A DNA stretch of 64,000 nucleotides from contig VDFB02018424.1 of assembly GCA_007258455.2 (NCBI GenBank), positions 1 through 64,000 of the forward strand, written 5' to 3'. Position 1 is the first letter of the stretch. The number at the start of each line of letters is the position of its first letter. The notes beneath the pieces are model-generated. The model saw only the letters and a list, made by a program, of their open reading frames with translations. It ran no database searches and was not told where the DNA came from. This DNA comes from Sequoia sempervirens. Taxonomy: Eukaryota > Streptophyta > Pinopsida > Cupressales > Cupressaceae. Positions 11,301-22,740 of this stretch are shown in pieces. Both the position numbers and the translations under genes were made by a program.

Positions 11301-12429
11301 AGAAAAGAGAAAAAGCCTAAAGTTAGATCCAAGATAACAATGGATGCTTTTGGGTCTTGAACAACACAAATAGCAACACCCGTGGTAGGCCAGGCTGGTG
11401 TATGCCATAAAATTTCCACCATCAACTTGGGGACCACTACCATAGAACAGAAGGTGGGGCATCTTGAAGAGTCAGTAGCTACAGTGGTGCATATGATAAA
11501 ACAAGACAAGGTCTCAAAAGATGAACTTAAAGCACAGGTGGTCGTAGATTACATCCAACAATGGTCTTCAATGGATGACATGCCTAACACCTTCGTGGCT
11601 CCACCCCAGCTACTGTCCAAAGAGAAAACTGACAAATTAGAGAAGAGAAAGAACTTGGACAAGACTACAAAGGGTTGGTTCTGATAGGTCCTGCATGTTG
11701 GAAACATGGGTATCAGTCGGGATATTTAGATAGCCAACAAGTTATGGGATCTACAGCAATCTCTAGAGAGCACAAGGAGGCTTTGCACCAACTTCCCTAC
11801 AACATATGATTCCACCTATCCAAAAATTGAGGCCATCCTTCAGTTACCAAAGGCCACATGGGAAAAGGAGCTCGCATTCAAAGGAAATAACCACTAGCTG
11901 ATGGACATGTGGAGGCCAAATTTTGATAACAAAAAGGAGAGGTTAGAGCAAATATGGGATAAGGTGGATCCATACATTGAATGGGTCAAAGAAATTAGAG
12001 CAGACTACACCCAATACCTAAAGCCGATGATAGAGTATGATATGCCCGCAGTACAGATTGATCCAGAGAGGATAAAGCCTTATTTTCATAAGAAGATGGA
12101 GGATGGGATGTCCAATGAAATAACGATGGAATCCATGGGTTTCACCGCTCGTGCCTTTTCCCAATCAGAGTTGTTCATGGACCAAGGTGTAAAATATGAT
12201 GAAGATTAGAAGAAGCTCAAGGATAATGCAAAAGAATGGAGTTACCAAATGTTGCGGTATGAGATTATTGAGGTGGACAAGCTCCAACCTGTCATTCTAA
12301 CATTCATGGAATGTGCAGCTTTGAAGAAGTAGGAGGGTAGCCCTATTGTCAATGAAGAGCTCCTGAAGGAACAGCTACAACAAAAGAGCAGTCAACAAAA
12401 GACCAAAATGCTACAGTGTTGTTACTAGA
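8369..12429 (+). pseudogene. Giant decayed ORF of unknown function, no pol
   Basis: The first ATG is at 8369 (MESGAGPSGRTVEKDKGKKS). One frame change occurs near 8655. From 8664 to about 12429 a single frame continues for about 1,250 codons, broken by roughly 25 stop codons, mostly TAG, but by no further frameshift. The N-terminal half looks globular: MAFRQAYQPETRTIID, RLINQFWLKERRGN, LFCSDFHEDYHDLV, FVEQIISGHHDV, TFYWGDIISNCFHEKF, YLVYSLAEQR. The middle (10150-11350) is rich in Glu, Lys and Pro and probably disordered. The C-terminal part (11380-12400) is helical and charged: DYIQQWSSMDDMPNTF, EQIWDKVDPYIEWVKEIR, QIDPERIKPYFHKKM. I see no Cys-His knuckle, protease, reverse transcriptase or integrase. 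A retrotransposon ORF1-like or captured protein is possible; I do not recognise the family. Confidence 0.55.
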
Positions 12430-12478
12430 TGACAAAATAGGGATATGGACAAAACTATGTTTTAAATTGTAATATATT

Positions 12479-13453
12479 GGGGGGTAGGTGAAACCATAGT
12501 TTAAAGTGAATCTTGGCCACACAATGAGATTGAATCTTGGCCATTCATTCTACCTTTTGGGCACTATAAATAGGGGGTCTCCTTTCTTTTTCAAGAGAGT
12601 TGAATTGTTGTAAAGGCATGCTGCTAAAATTTATAATGAAAATATATTGAGTTGGTGTATTTTCTAACTTCACTACATGTTTCATGATTCAATCTCTATT
12701 GTTAGATGTTCTAGTTAGATTCCCATTGCTTCTTTAGTTAGTTTTATTATTTCTTTGATAGATTTTAGTCATGTTGTGTTGTGATTGTGGAAATTTCTAC
12801 TATGTTGATGCCTTCCAACCCATACTTTTTATTGTTTGTTGTTGGTAAATGGCCTTGCAAAGTTAGCCTGGGCTGAAATTTAAAGCTACTCTTTAAATAT
12901 TTATCTTTATTCATGCATGTAAATGGTAGATGAATTGTAAAACATTTGCAGACCTTTGAAGATAGCACATATTTTGCAATACTGTAGTTTTCTTGGTTAA
13001 GTGGAATCTTGTTTGAAGGGAGTTGTTTGTGGCAGAACCTCCATGATCACCATTCATAGTTAGTTGCAGATCTAGGAACCTCCTCTCTTCCTTGCTCTTT
13101 TCCTTTTTTTAGAAATAGTCTATGCTAAGGTTCATTGCACATTGCAAAGCCAAACTTGAAGAAAACATCAAAGTTTCAGATTGTTGTTTGAACCTACAAC
13201 AAAGTACACTTTAATCCCCACCTTAGAAACTTCATATTTTAAGATTCACTTCGCATCTAGCTACGTAAGTCCACCTTATGATTACCAGTAAAATCACATC
13301 AAAATCAATTGAGGAGTTCCATGCAATTCATGACCTGACACCCAAGAGACCTTGGGGAGATTTTCAGCAGCTTGCAGTTGGAGATTTCCTTTCAAGAGAG
13401 GTAGTGCACATACGCATTACCTATGTTGAGCAAGTGTGTAAAAACACCCATCA
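12479..13453 (+). repeat. Polypurine tract and LTR-like segment after the giant ORF
   Basis: GGGGGGTAGG (12479-12488) is followed by TGAAACCATAG, the arrangement expected of a polypurine tract and LTR start. TATAAATAGG at 12565 gives a core-promoter-like site, followed by a T-rich, poly(A)-signal-like stretch. The end is uncertain; CATCAACA near 13446-13453 would fit a CA terminus. No second copy of this LTR exists in the window, so it is an unpaired candidate. Confidence 0.35.
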
Positions 13454-13579
13454 ACAAGACTTGTATCCTCCCATCTAGGGATAAATATTGTTTGTTCCAT
13501 ATTTCTATTTTCTTCTCAATTTTTTCTTTAATCCATAACTAGATGTCCTTTAGATTGGGGCTAACAACAAATGGGATAT

Positions 13580-15790
13580 TGTAACATACATATTCCTTAC
13601 CCTACTATTTTTACCTAATTTTTTAACTCAAAGAGTGAATAATTAAAATTTCCAAAAATAGAGAAATGAAAATTTCCTTTTCAATAGAATAATTTCACAT
13701 TGCATTAAAAAATTTCCAATATCATTGCATAAATGAAATAACATTACATAATTCCAAGTAAATGAAACTCATCTTTTCAAATATAATTTACAATAGATCC
13801 ATGATAATATTCATATACAAATTTATAACTCACAAGAGTTCAATGGCCAAGTTTTCCTCAAATGGATCACACTTCTTTTGTTTCACAAGTCTCAACTGCC
13901 ATCTACAAGATGGAGAGCATCACCCAAACACTTTTCCTCCAACCATAGACTTAGTGGTCCCCCACATAACTTCCTAACTGAAAGTGTCCCTACCCTTTGA
14001 CAAAGAGTCTTGTATAGAAACCTCTAGAATTACCTACTTGAGTATGGTTTTGTGTCCTACATAACTAGTATGGTCATACAACTATGGATACCCTCCAACT
14101 ATGCATGACAAGCTCTTGACTAGCTATGCAATCTTGGCACATAGTGAGCTGACAAGTTTATGTAGTGATTTCCACACTTACTTTGGCAAAATTTTTGATA
14201 CATATATCAATACCACTTTCTAAAGATTTGGTTTCATACAAGTTCACCCACCCCTTACTCGACTTGGAAACTCTACTTACCTGCAAATAACTCTTTCTTG
14301 ATTTAACCCCAAAAGTATCATAAACAAGACTTCATTCAAAATCAATACACACAAATAATGATTTAAATCATCAATTAGGTTTGACCCAATCTCTTAAATA
14401 CCCTATTACATATGTGTAACAATCTTGGGACTGGAAACTGCCTCTTATTCAAGTGTTTATCATGACTCAAGGAAATAAACTATCCTCCTACTTTCAAGGG
14501 TTATAAGCAATCCTAGAAAACAAGTTCTTCACTCATGGTTAAACTACCATACAAAAGTATTCATAAAATAATATCACTCCATAGTAGTGGAAAAATACTT
14601 CTATCATCATTTCAATCTCTTTCATTGTAGAACAACATAACTCTTTCAGGCAATAAATACCATACTATATTACTAGAGATTTGCATATTGCCCTATATTA
14701 GCTTCTCTTTGCTATGTTAATCAAGCATTATAATTCAAGATACCTATTTTTCATGCTCTTCAGATTCCCTAATATAGCTTATAGATATTCTAGGAAAATG
14801 CACAAGCACTCATAAACTATCAAATAACAACAATATGCACACAATGATGGCACAAACACTTTCAAACAATATTAAAGCCTAGTTTCAAAATCAAAATAAG
14901 ATAGAGAAAGAGATATCTTAAGCATGCCTAGAATAAAATAGCTCCTACAACTCCTTGCTCCAAAGCTTAATAACTCAGACTGCTACCTTCTCTATGTTCA
15001 TCTATCAATGACCAAGTGAATGCACCAAATGAAATACAATGATCTACAAATGAACTATAAATGAATAGTCTTCCCACTCCCCCTTGACAATTAAAAATGC
15101 ATATTTAAATATAATTGCTCACAATACACTAACTCACAACCTCACATCTATCCTACACTAAAAAAGAAAATGAATGCACTAAAAAATGAACAACAAAGCT
15201 ATGAGTAGTTGCATCCTTTTATAATGAAATGGAGAAGTGGTTGATCCCTTTAAGATAGTTATGCCTTTCTTATTTACTGCCACCTCTAAAAATTCTTTGC
15301 CAACTGTGGCACTAGCTATACAAAAATTAGTTAAAACATGACTCTCAAAACAACACAATCTCCTCCCAAGCTTCCTAGCGAAACCTTTTTTTGTTTGTTG
15401 GTAGGTTTAGTATAGTAGAGTAAGTCTTCCATATGGCACATATAAGTCCAAATCAAATGCAGCTTTTACCTCTCACTCTATTGCCCCTAGTCTTGGGCTT
15501 AAATAGTTATATCACATGCTTTTTACTTGGTCAAAGATTCCTTCTATATGTTGTGGGATATGTTTTGAAACTTTTTTTAAAATTGGCTTCTTATTGTGGC
15601 ATTTTATCCTCCTATTCTTTTTTAAAGTATACACCTAATGTTGGAAGCTTTGACAGTTTTAAACAACCACAAATAATAGTTTCCACTCATGCCATTGCAT
15701 GGTATATATATAACACCATAATATGTGGATATCTTTCCATTAAATATGGCTTCCATCACATATATTTATAATGTTAAGTATATGCATATA
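13580..15790 (-). repeat. Solo or orphan LTR, family of 46.1 kb
   Basis: The plus-strand start TGTAACATAC equals that at 46055. Several blocks align in order with 46055-47450, for example CATCACCCAAACACTTTTCC against CATCACTCAAGCACTTTTCC, CCCTACCCTTTGACAAAGAG against CCCTTCCCTTCGATGAAGAG, and GTCCTACATAACTAG in both. A TATA-like site faces the minus strand near 15220, matching a stronger one in the 46-kb copy. The far end is unclear and merges into AT microsatellite. Frames such as 13762-13977 and 15433-15771 are LTR sequence, not genes. Confidence 0.55.
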
Positions 15791-15808
15791 TAATATAATA
15801 CACTTTCT

Positions 15809-15854
<46 letters not shown>

Positions 15855-15930
15855 ATATACATATGTACATATATTTATATGTATATATATCAATCAATTA
15901 AATATACATATATTAATACATATATTATAG
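15791..15930. repeat. AT microsatellite
   Basis: An (AT)n run of about 35 bases near 15817-15852 is followed by interrupted TA/CATA repeats. It borders the left edge of the nested inverted-repeat locus. Confidence 0.9.
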
Positions 15931-16518
15931 GCATGTGCAAGATCATGGGGTCCAAAAAATGGAAATGAGAAAAAAAAAGTGCTTTTACTTCACCAAAATA
16001 GTGAAAAAAAATGTTGAATTTTTGTATGGTTTGGGTAAATTATCCGTTTATAACAAATATTTGTTTCCTAAAATTAACTTTCATTAATTTATGAAACAAA
16101 ACATATATCCATTTTGAAAAGACCAAAAGCACATTTTAGTAAAATGGGCATAGCTTTTGCATTATTGATCAAAATTTTGATTTTTTACAAGTGTTGGAAA
16201 GGTGATTTAGAGGTCTATGCAATGGATCAGATTACTTTGATAGATTGAGCAAAAAAAAAAAAATTATAATGATTTTAAGTTCCTCCTTAAGTTTTGAAAT
16301 TTTAAGTCCTCATAATTCTTGCATACAAAGTCTTCTTTTCATGTTTTTTTTGCAATAATCATCCTAAATGACTTGAAACATTAAAGAAGAAATACATAAT
16401 GAAAAAGTTATATTTTTTACTAAGGAGAGTAAAAAATTGCATAAATCATCATAGAAGGCCTCCTTTTTGTCTTTGATCCTATGCACACCTTTAACCAAGT
16501 TGAACTAGGAGAACATAA

Positions 16519-16519
16519 A

Positions 16520-16550
<31 letters not shown>

Positions 16551-16718
16551 CCCTCTATCTATTTAGCTATCTCTCCCTCTCTCCCCCTCTTCTTCATTTA
16601 CCCTCTCTGCCTGTCTCTCCACTTTTCCCTTGCTCTTCCTTTATCTATATCTCTCTTGTCTCTCTCTCCCTATCTACCTAGCTTTCTCCCTTTCTCTTCC
16701 CCTCTATCTTTCATAGAT

Positions 16719-16749
<31 letters not shown>

Positions 16750-17423
16750 CTTTCTATCTATATCTCTCTATATCTCCCTCTATTTGTATCACTCCATATT
16801 TATATATCTCGCTACTTCTCTCTCTCTAGATCTCTCTCTATCTCTCTCTATATGTCTCTTGCTCCCTCTCCCTCTCCCTCCCTCTATCTATTTATATAAT
16901 CTACATTTTCATAAATTTATCTCCATATCTCTCTCTCACTCATATATACACACATACCCTATTTATGCTTCCCTATATCTATCTCTTTGTCTATTTCCCT
17001 CTCTCCATCTCTCTCCCCTTATCTTTATTACTTGTCTCTATCACCTCCTTTCTCTCTCACTCTTTCCCCCTCTATATATATCTCTCTATCTCTCTCTTTA
17101 TATATATCTATCTATCTATATCTCGTTATCTCCACCTCTCTCTCTTATTCATTCTCTCTCTCTCCCTATCTATCTATCTCCATATCCCTCTCTATCTCTC
17201 TATATCTCCCTCTATCATTATCTATCCCTATTTCCATCTCCCACTATATATTGATATATCTCTACCCCTCTTCTTCTCTCTCTACCTCTCAAATCTCTCA
17301 TTTTCTCTACTTCCATCTCTCTATCTATACCCTCTCTATATATCTTCCACTCTCCCTCCCTCTATACCCCCTCTCTATCTTTCCCTATTTATCTCTCTTT
17401 TTCTCTACCTTTATCTCTCTATC
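16519..17423. repeat. Pyrimidine-rich low-complexity tract (CT/CTAT), plus (CATA)n
   Basis: The tract begins with (CATA)n at about 16519-16548 and continues for about 0.9 kb of CTCT, TATCTC and CCCTCT repeats with an AT run near 16723-16744. Open frames here (16481-17502) encode only Ser/Leu/Tyr/Ile/Pro repeats and are artefacts. Confidence 0.95.
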
Positions 17424-17672
17424 TAGGGTGCTTAGAGAGATAGGTAGTGAGTGGGAGAGACTTAAGAGAGAGAGAGGGAGAGAGGGAGTGGGAGAAACTT
17501 GATATAGAGAGACCTAGGAGGGAGAGACTTTAGAGAAAGAGAGAGAATGGGAGGGACCTAAGAGAGAGAGAGGGGTAGGGAGAGAGAGAGAGAGACTTGA
17601 GAGAAAGAGAGAAAGAGAGAGATAGAGGGAGGGAGAGAGGGAAGGAGAGAGTGGGAGAGATATGGAGTGTTG
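17424..17672. repeat. Purine-rich tract (GAGA)
   Basis: At 17424 the same strand flips from CT-rich to GA-rich (GAGAGAGAGGGAG and so on). The two tracts are therefore roughly self-complementary and could fold back on each other. Confidence 0.9.
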
Positions 17673-17679
17673 AACCATT

Positions 17680-19255
17680 TATTTTTGGGTTCCTAAGACT
17701 TCTCTTTCACTCTTAGGGTTTTTCACCTAAAAGGAGAGAGATAGGAACTAAAAATGCTAATGGTTCACTCATATTAGGATGTATGCAATGTTGTATAATA
17801 TAAATGAAGTTAACTAAATGAAATTGACTGATTAAAATGAATGAATATGAATGCAAAAGTGAGATTTAAGTTATGTTTGAAAACACATTGTGATATGCAA
17901 ATAATGAAGTAAATGAAGAAAATATGCAGAATAGAAAGAAATGAGTTAAATAATAGTGCACCTAGGTGAAGTATAATTAATTTGGAATGTTTTGGATGCT
18001 GGTTGAATTCACTAAATTTTCATAGTGGGACTCATTCTCCCAAGGTGGCGAATCAGTCCTCTTAGTGAAAAACTGTCGGAAGCTGGTTTCTGACTGTTGG
18101 GATTTAGAATCTAACAAAATTCAAATTTTCAGTCCTAAGGTGGGACTCATTTGCCACTAGTGGTGAATCAGTCCTCTCCCAAATTTGTAAAAAATTAGGA
18201 GACAACTTTGCAACACTAGATTCAGAAATGTCTGCTTGTCAAGTTGTCAAAGTTAATTATGTAGGAAACAAACAAAAAACCTTCTCCAAGCTTGAAATAC
18301 ACTTGAGTTGACTTGAAGCACCTAGTTGACTTGTAAAAAAATCTTCAACACCTAAAATTTTTTGAAATATACACACAAAAGGCTGCAAAAAAATATGCAA
18401 TAGGGGGAAAATGGTTCAAGGTTAGTGAATAGGGGTTTTCCTTGGTCAAACCCCACTTGTGGTAATCAAACCCTTAATAAAACAATGAGATGAAAGAGAA
18501 TAATAAACTAAAAACATGCAAATGCTATCAACTTACCAAACCCTTGATGATGCAAGTCTGAAGTAGTGTCAATGGATGCTCCAAAGTGCTTGAATAGTGC
18601 TTGAATTGATGTTGTAAGATGCTTGAATGCTTGAATGAGGAGATGCAAAATGAGGTGAAAATCACTTATTTATACAATCTTGTGCCTTAGTTACCCATTC
18701 ATACCTCATCACAGGCTGACATCAAGTGTTTTTGAATAAAATCCTAAAAGGAAATTTAAAATATTTTGAATTTGGGGCTGAGGGAGACTCATTCGCCACC
18801 CATGGTAAATGGGTCCCACCTAGGACATAAAAATATGTGTCAGAAAATATGTTGTATTTAATGTTGTTTGTTGGGTTTACATTAAAAAATACACTTAATT
18901 AAGGAATATAAGGACATAAAGGGACCAAATAAAGCATGAGAAAGGGATAAATAGTGAAAATATACCTAGAAAAGCATGAAAGCTTGTTACAAGACTTTAC
19001 AACACTTCAAAATAGGACTTGTTTAGTGATGAAAAGGTGGTTTTTAGGTAAAATGTAATGGAGAGAGTCTAGAAGAATGTAGAAATGTCTTACAAAACTT
19101 CACAACACCTTCACAAGACATCGTTATTTGAATTTTAGTACCTAAATATGCATGTTCAAGCCATGTTACAACATAAAATTGGAGCAAAATAATCAAAGCA
19201 CCATGAAACAAGACCTAAAAGGCCATGAAAATGACAAGGGGATATTTTTCTATGA
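17680..19255. other. Gene-free spacer with three related short palindromes
   Basis: I see no coding frame. Three imperfect hairpins share GGGACTCATTC...GAATCAGTCC-like arms: 18027-18060, 18142-18175 and 18782-18817. In each, GGGACTCATT opens the left arm and AATCAGTCC or AATGGGTCC closes the right. The first two are 115 bp apart. Confidence 0.6.
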
Positions 19256-19257
19256 CA

Positions 19258-19830
19258 AGTGTGTGTGTGAGAGAGAGAGAGATGGAGAATGAGAGAGAGA
19301 GGGAGTGGGAGAGAGCTAAGAGAGAGACCTAAGAGGGGGAGAGAGAGTAGGAGAGACCTAAGAGAAAGAGACCTAAGAGAGAGATATTGAAGAGGGAGAG
19401 AGACTTAAAAGGGAGGGAGAGAGGGAGATGGAGAGAGAGAGAGGGATAGAGAGATGAGAGAGAGGGGGGAGAGAGACCTAAGAGGGAGATGGAGAGTGTA
19501 TGTGTGTTAGAGAGACCTAAGAGAGAGAGATACTTAAGAGGGAGAGAGACTTCAAAGGGAGGGAGAGAGAGAGAGAGAGAGAGAGGGAGAGGAGATGGAA
19601 AGTGAGATGGAGATGGAGAGGGAGAGGGAGTCAGAGGGACCCAAGAGAGAGAGAGAAGGAAGGATGTATAGAGGTAGAGAGATAGGTCTAAAGCTCAAGG
19701 GGAGAGAGAGAGTGAGAAAGATACGTCTAAAGAGGGAAAAAGAGAGAAGGAAGGAGGGATGGATGGATAAGTAGATAGTTAAGTCTAGAGTTCAATAGAT
19801 TTATAGGGAGAGGTCTAAAGAGGTAAAAGG
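19258..19830. repeat. Purine-rich tract (GAGA with CCTAAG interruptions)
   Basis: GTGTGTGTG and then GAGAGA repeats are interrupted by GACCTAAGAG and ACTTAAGAG words at irregular spacing. A similar GA-rich remnant follows the inner element at 20625-20720 (both contain AGAGGTAAA), as if the inner element had inserted into one GA tract. Confidence 0.9.
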
Positions 19831-20624
19831 GTATGTGTAGGATAATCATGGAAAAAATAGGCCCTTAAGTGGCAAAAAATTTAGAAAAATTAGAGTTAGG
19901 AAACTTAACATAAAAATTTGAATATGTTATCTCTAGTATTTCAAAAATATGTAAGAATAGAATCTATAGAAAATTGAATTTAGTTTCTAAAATACTAGGT
20001 TTATTTTTATTTTTTAAATCTATTTGGTAAAAATTTGAAATTTCAATGTAGTAGTACTTAAATTTAGGAAAATATAAGAAGTAGGTGTTTGTGTCACCCT
20101 AACCACAATAAAATGATAATATTTTTTTATAATATTTTATATATAAGTAGAGGACTCATGCCCCAATGTGATGCATATTTTTTGTAATTTTTTTCCAAGT
20201 AAATAATTAATTATGAATTTTTTATTACAATTTTTTTAAAATATAAAAACTCATAGGTCTGACCACCTTAACTTGGTCAAAAGTTCATTAAATTTGATTT
20301 TTCTTTTTTTAATCTTATAGTATGTGAAGCATAGAATGTGACACATGTTTCGGATTCAAGAAATGTGATACCGTTTGAAAGCTATAGATGTTTTTAATCA
20401 ACCTCTCAATCATGACTTTAGTCGTAATTCAAATAGAAAATGAATAATAATTATTTATTAAATTCAAAGTAAAGCATAATTTATATTGGTTGAAAGCTGA
20501 GAATCTCCTTTAAAAACCTCTTTCATTTCATCAATTTTGGGTTAAAAAAAAGTTGTCAATGACATACCCTACAAATACCCATCATATTGCCACTTTTTGG
20601 CCCAACATGATCCTACACATACCC
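19829..20624. mobile_element. Inner TIR element, about 0.8 kb, non-coding
   Basis: It starts GGGTATGTGTAGGAT at 19829 and ends ATCCTACACATACCC at 20624, perfect 15-base inverted termini. Subterminal words agree too (AAGTGGCAA inside the left end, its reverse complement TTGCCACTT inside the right). It is AT-rich without an ORF. A second, diverged copy in inverted orientation occupies about 21250-21993. I could not identify a target duplication. Confidence 0.65.
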
Positions 20625-22049
20625 AAAAATAGAGGGAGGGAGAAACAAGTGGAGGGATAGGTCCAGAGCTTAAGGGGAGACATAGTGAAATATAAAGAGG
20701 TAAAGAAAGGGACAGAGAGATATGATGATTTATGAATATTTGTTCATCTCCTTACTACAAAAAAATAAATATTTTATTATTGATTAGTTTTTCTAATGTT
20801 TCAAGTATTTTGAGATGATATTTACAAAAAAAAAATGAAAAAAAAAAGACTTTGTATGTGAAAGTAGTGAGCGTTTGATGTTTCAAAAATGAAATATGAA
20901 GTTCAAATGATTATAATTATTTTTTGTATATAATATAGAAACACTGCCTATTTCATTGCATAGAGCTCTCAATCACCTTTCCAACACCTATAAAAAATCA
21001 AAATTTTGATAAGAAACACAAAAGTTATGCCCATTTTACTAAAGAGGGTTTTTAGGTCTTCAAAACAAATATATGTTTTGAAGACCCAAGAACGGGTGCC
21101 TATTTTCTAAAATAGATATCCGTTTTGTCTAACAAAATTTGTAGCCTTGAGATTTCCCTCGGGTTTTCCTTAGTTTTTGGCTTGGGATTTCCTAACCTAG
21201 AAAACCAACACAAAAAATGTGCTTACAAAATTTGCTTAGTTTTTTGAAGTTCGCCTTTGTGGTTGATGACTATTTTTTTATTCATATTTCATGAAATGAA
21301 AAGGGTTTATAGAAAAAATTGTTAGCTTTCCACCAATATAAGATATTCCTTATTTTGAATTTAATAAATAATTATTATTGATTTTCTACATGCATTACAA
21401 CTAAAGTCTTTATTGATAGGCTGATTGAAAAACTTCTATAACTTTCAAACTATTTCACATTTTTTGTTCATCTAAAAGATTTGTCACATTCTATGCTTTA
21501 TGTACTATAGGATAAAAAAAATTGAATTTCATAAAATTTCACCAAGTTATGGTGGTCAAACAAACATGTTTTAATAATTTTGAAATGTTCTAATAAAAAA
21601 TTATAACTAATTATTTACATGTAAAAAAATTTTAAAAAAAATCCAACACATCCAGGCATGTATCCTCTACATATATTGAAAGTTTCAAAAAAATAAATTT
21701 ATTTTTCTCGTACTTTGGGTGTTCAAACATACACCTGCTTCTTATCTTTTTCATGAAAATTTAGTACCACTGCATTGAAATTTCAAATTTTCGCAAAGTA
21801 GATTTTCTTTTTTTCCAAAAAAGGGCTAGTATTCTAGAAACTACATTCAATTTGCTACAAGTTTTGTTCTTACAAATTTTTCAAATTATGTTAATAACCT
21901 ATTCCAATTTTTATGTCAGGTTGCCTAATTCTATTTTTTTGAATTTTCATTGCCACTTAAGGGCCTAGTTTGGATCCCCGTGATCCTACACATAGCCATA
22001 TTAGTCATTTAATTAAATATGTCTATATATACTATCATTAAAACATAGT

Positions 22050-22222
22050 ATATATATATATATATACATAAGTGAATGCTCACATATTTATTATGTTTCT
22101 ACATATGGGTATACATAGGCATTACTATCTATGTATGCTCATACCTACATACATACATATGTATGTGTCGCCTTATATAAATATATATATATGTGTGTGT
22201 GTGTGTGTATAGGTATAAGCAT
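22050..22222. repeat. AT / CATA / GT microsatellites
   Basis: (AT)n occurs at about 22050-22066, CATACATACATA near 22144, and ATAT followed by (GT)n at 22182-22208. These border the right edge of the inverted-repeat locus. Confidence 0.9.
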
Positions 22223-22528
22223 TTATATATAAAATAAAATACACAATATACATCTCATGCTTATCACAAGGTTTTTAACACTGTAACTTAGATTTACTAA
22301 ACAGTCATGGAAGGTGAAAGACAACCAACCCTAACTTTCAAATCAATCAAAAAGCTATCAACTTGGTTTAACACTATCAACATAGAACTTAAACTGACTC
22401 AACAAGGTTCCTCTAGCTTATGTTAGTGTGTGTTCCTCTACTCAGGATGGTATACCAATGGTTCCCATACCAACTTCCTCTCATGGGTGATACTATCCCT
22501 CTCCCCAATGGTGCCTGAGGAACTTAAT

Positions 22529-22740
22529 GATGGCCTAAGTCTTCCCTTGGCCCCTAGCCAACTGTCTTGGTTGGAAAAGGGATCTATGAATTTCGGTAAT
22601 GACAGTCTAAATCTTCTCTTAGCGCCTAGCTAATCGTCTTAGCTGGGAGAGGGAGTTATGAATGTGGGTAGTGATGGTCTAAGTCTTCCCTCAATCCTTA
22701 GCCAACCATCTTGGTTGGAAGAGGGAGAAATGTAACTAGG
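22529..22740. repeat. 72-bp tandem repeat, three copies
   Basis: Units begin at 22529, 22601 and 22673, each opening GA(T/C)(G/A)G(C/T)CTAA(G/A)TCTTC. Each contains CTAGCCAAC-like and TTGG(A/G)AGAGGG-like words. The open frame across this array is a by-product of the 72-bp (multiple of three) period. Confidence 0.85.

Larger units (their letters stand above)
15930..21997. mobile_element. Nested inverted-repeat (foldback-type) locus
   Basis: A terminal motif resembling ATGTGTAGGATCA occurs four times: plus orientation at 15933 and 19832, minus orientation at about 20622 and 21993. Two long inverted pairs are visible. Segment 16000-16480 matches the reverse complement of 20715-21130; shared words include TTTAGTAAAATGGGCATA, ATCAAAATTTTGATTTTTTA and GTGTTGGAAAGGTGATT. 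Segment 19850-20570 matches the reverse complement of 21250-21993; shared words include AGGCCCTTAAGTGGCAA and AGCATAGAATGTGACA. Long CT and GA tracts lie between. There is no coding sequence. I infer non-autonomous TIR or foldback elements inserted into one another; the superfamily cannot be named. Confidence 0.6.

Noticed and set aside
6088..13453. Pairing the GC-rich block (6088-8272) with the segment after 12489 as LTRs of one element
   Set aside because: The starts differ (TGTTGTGCC against TGAAACC), base composition differs strongly, and no shared words were found.
16481..17502. Three long overlapping plus-strand frames (66-171 codons)
   Set aside because: They translate CT/CTAT low-complexity repeat into Ser-Leu-Tyr-Ile-Pro runs. 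All three frames are open for the same compositional reason.
22430..22633. 67-codon frame over a periodic sequence, glanced at as a repeat protein
   Set aside because: It covers a 72-bp DNA tandem array; a period divisible by three keeps frames open without selection.
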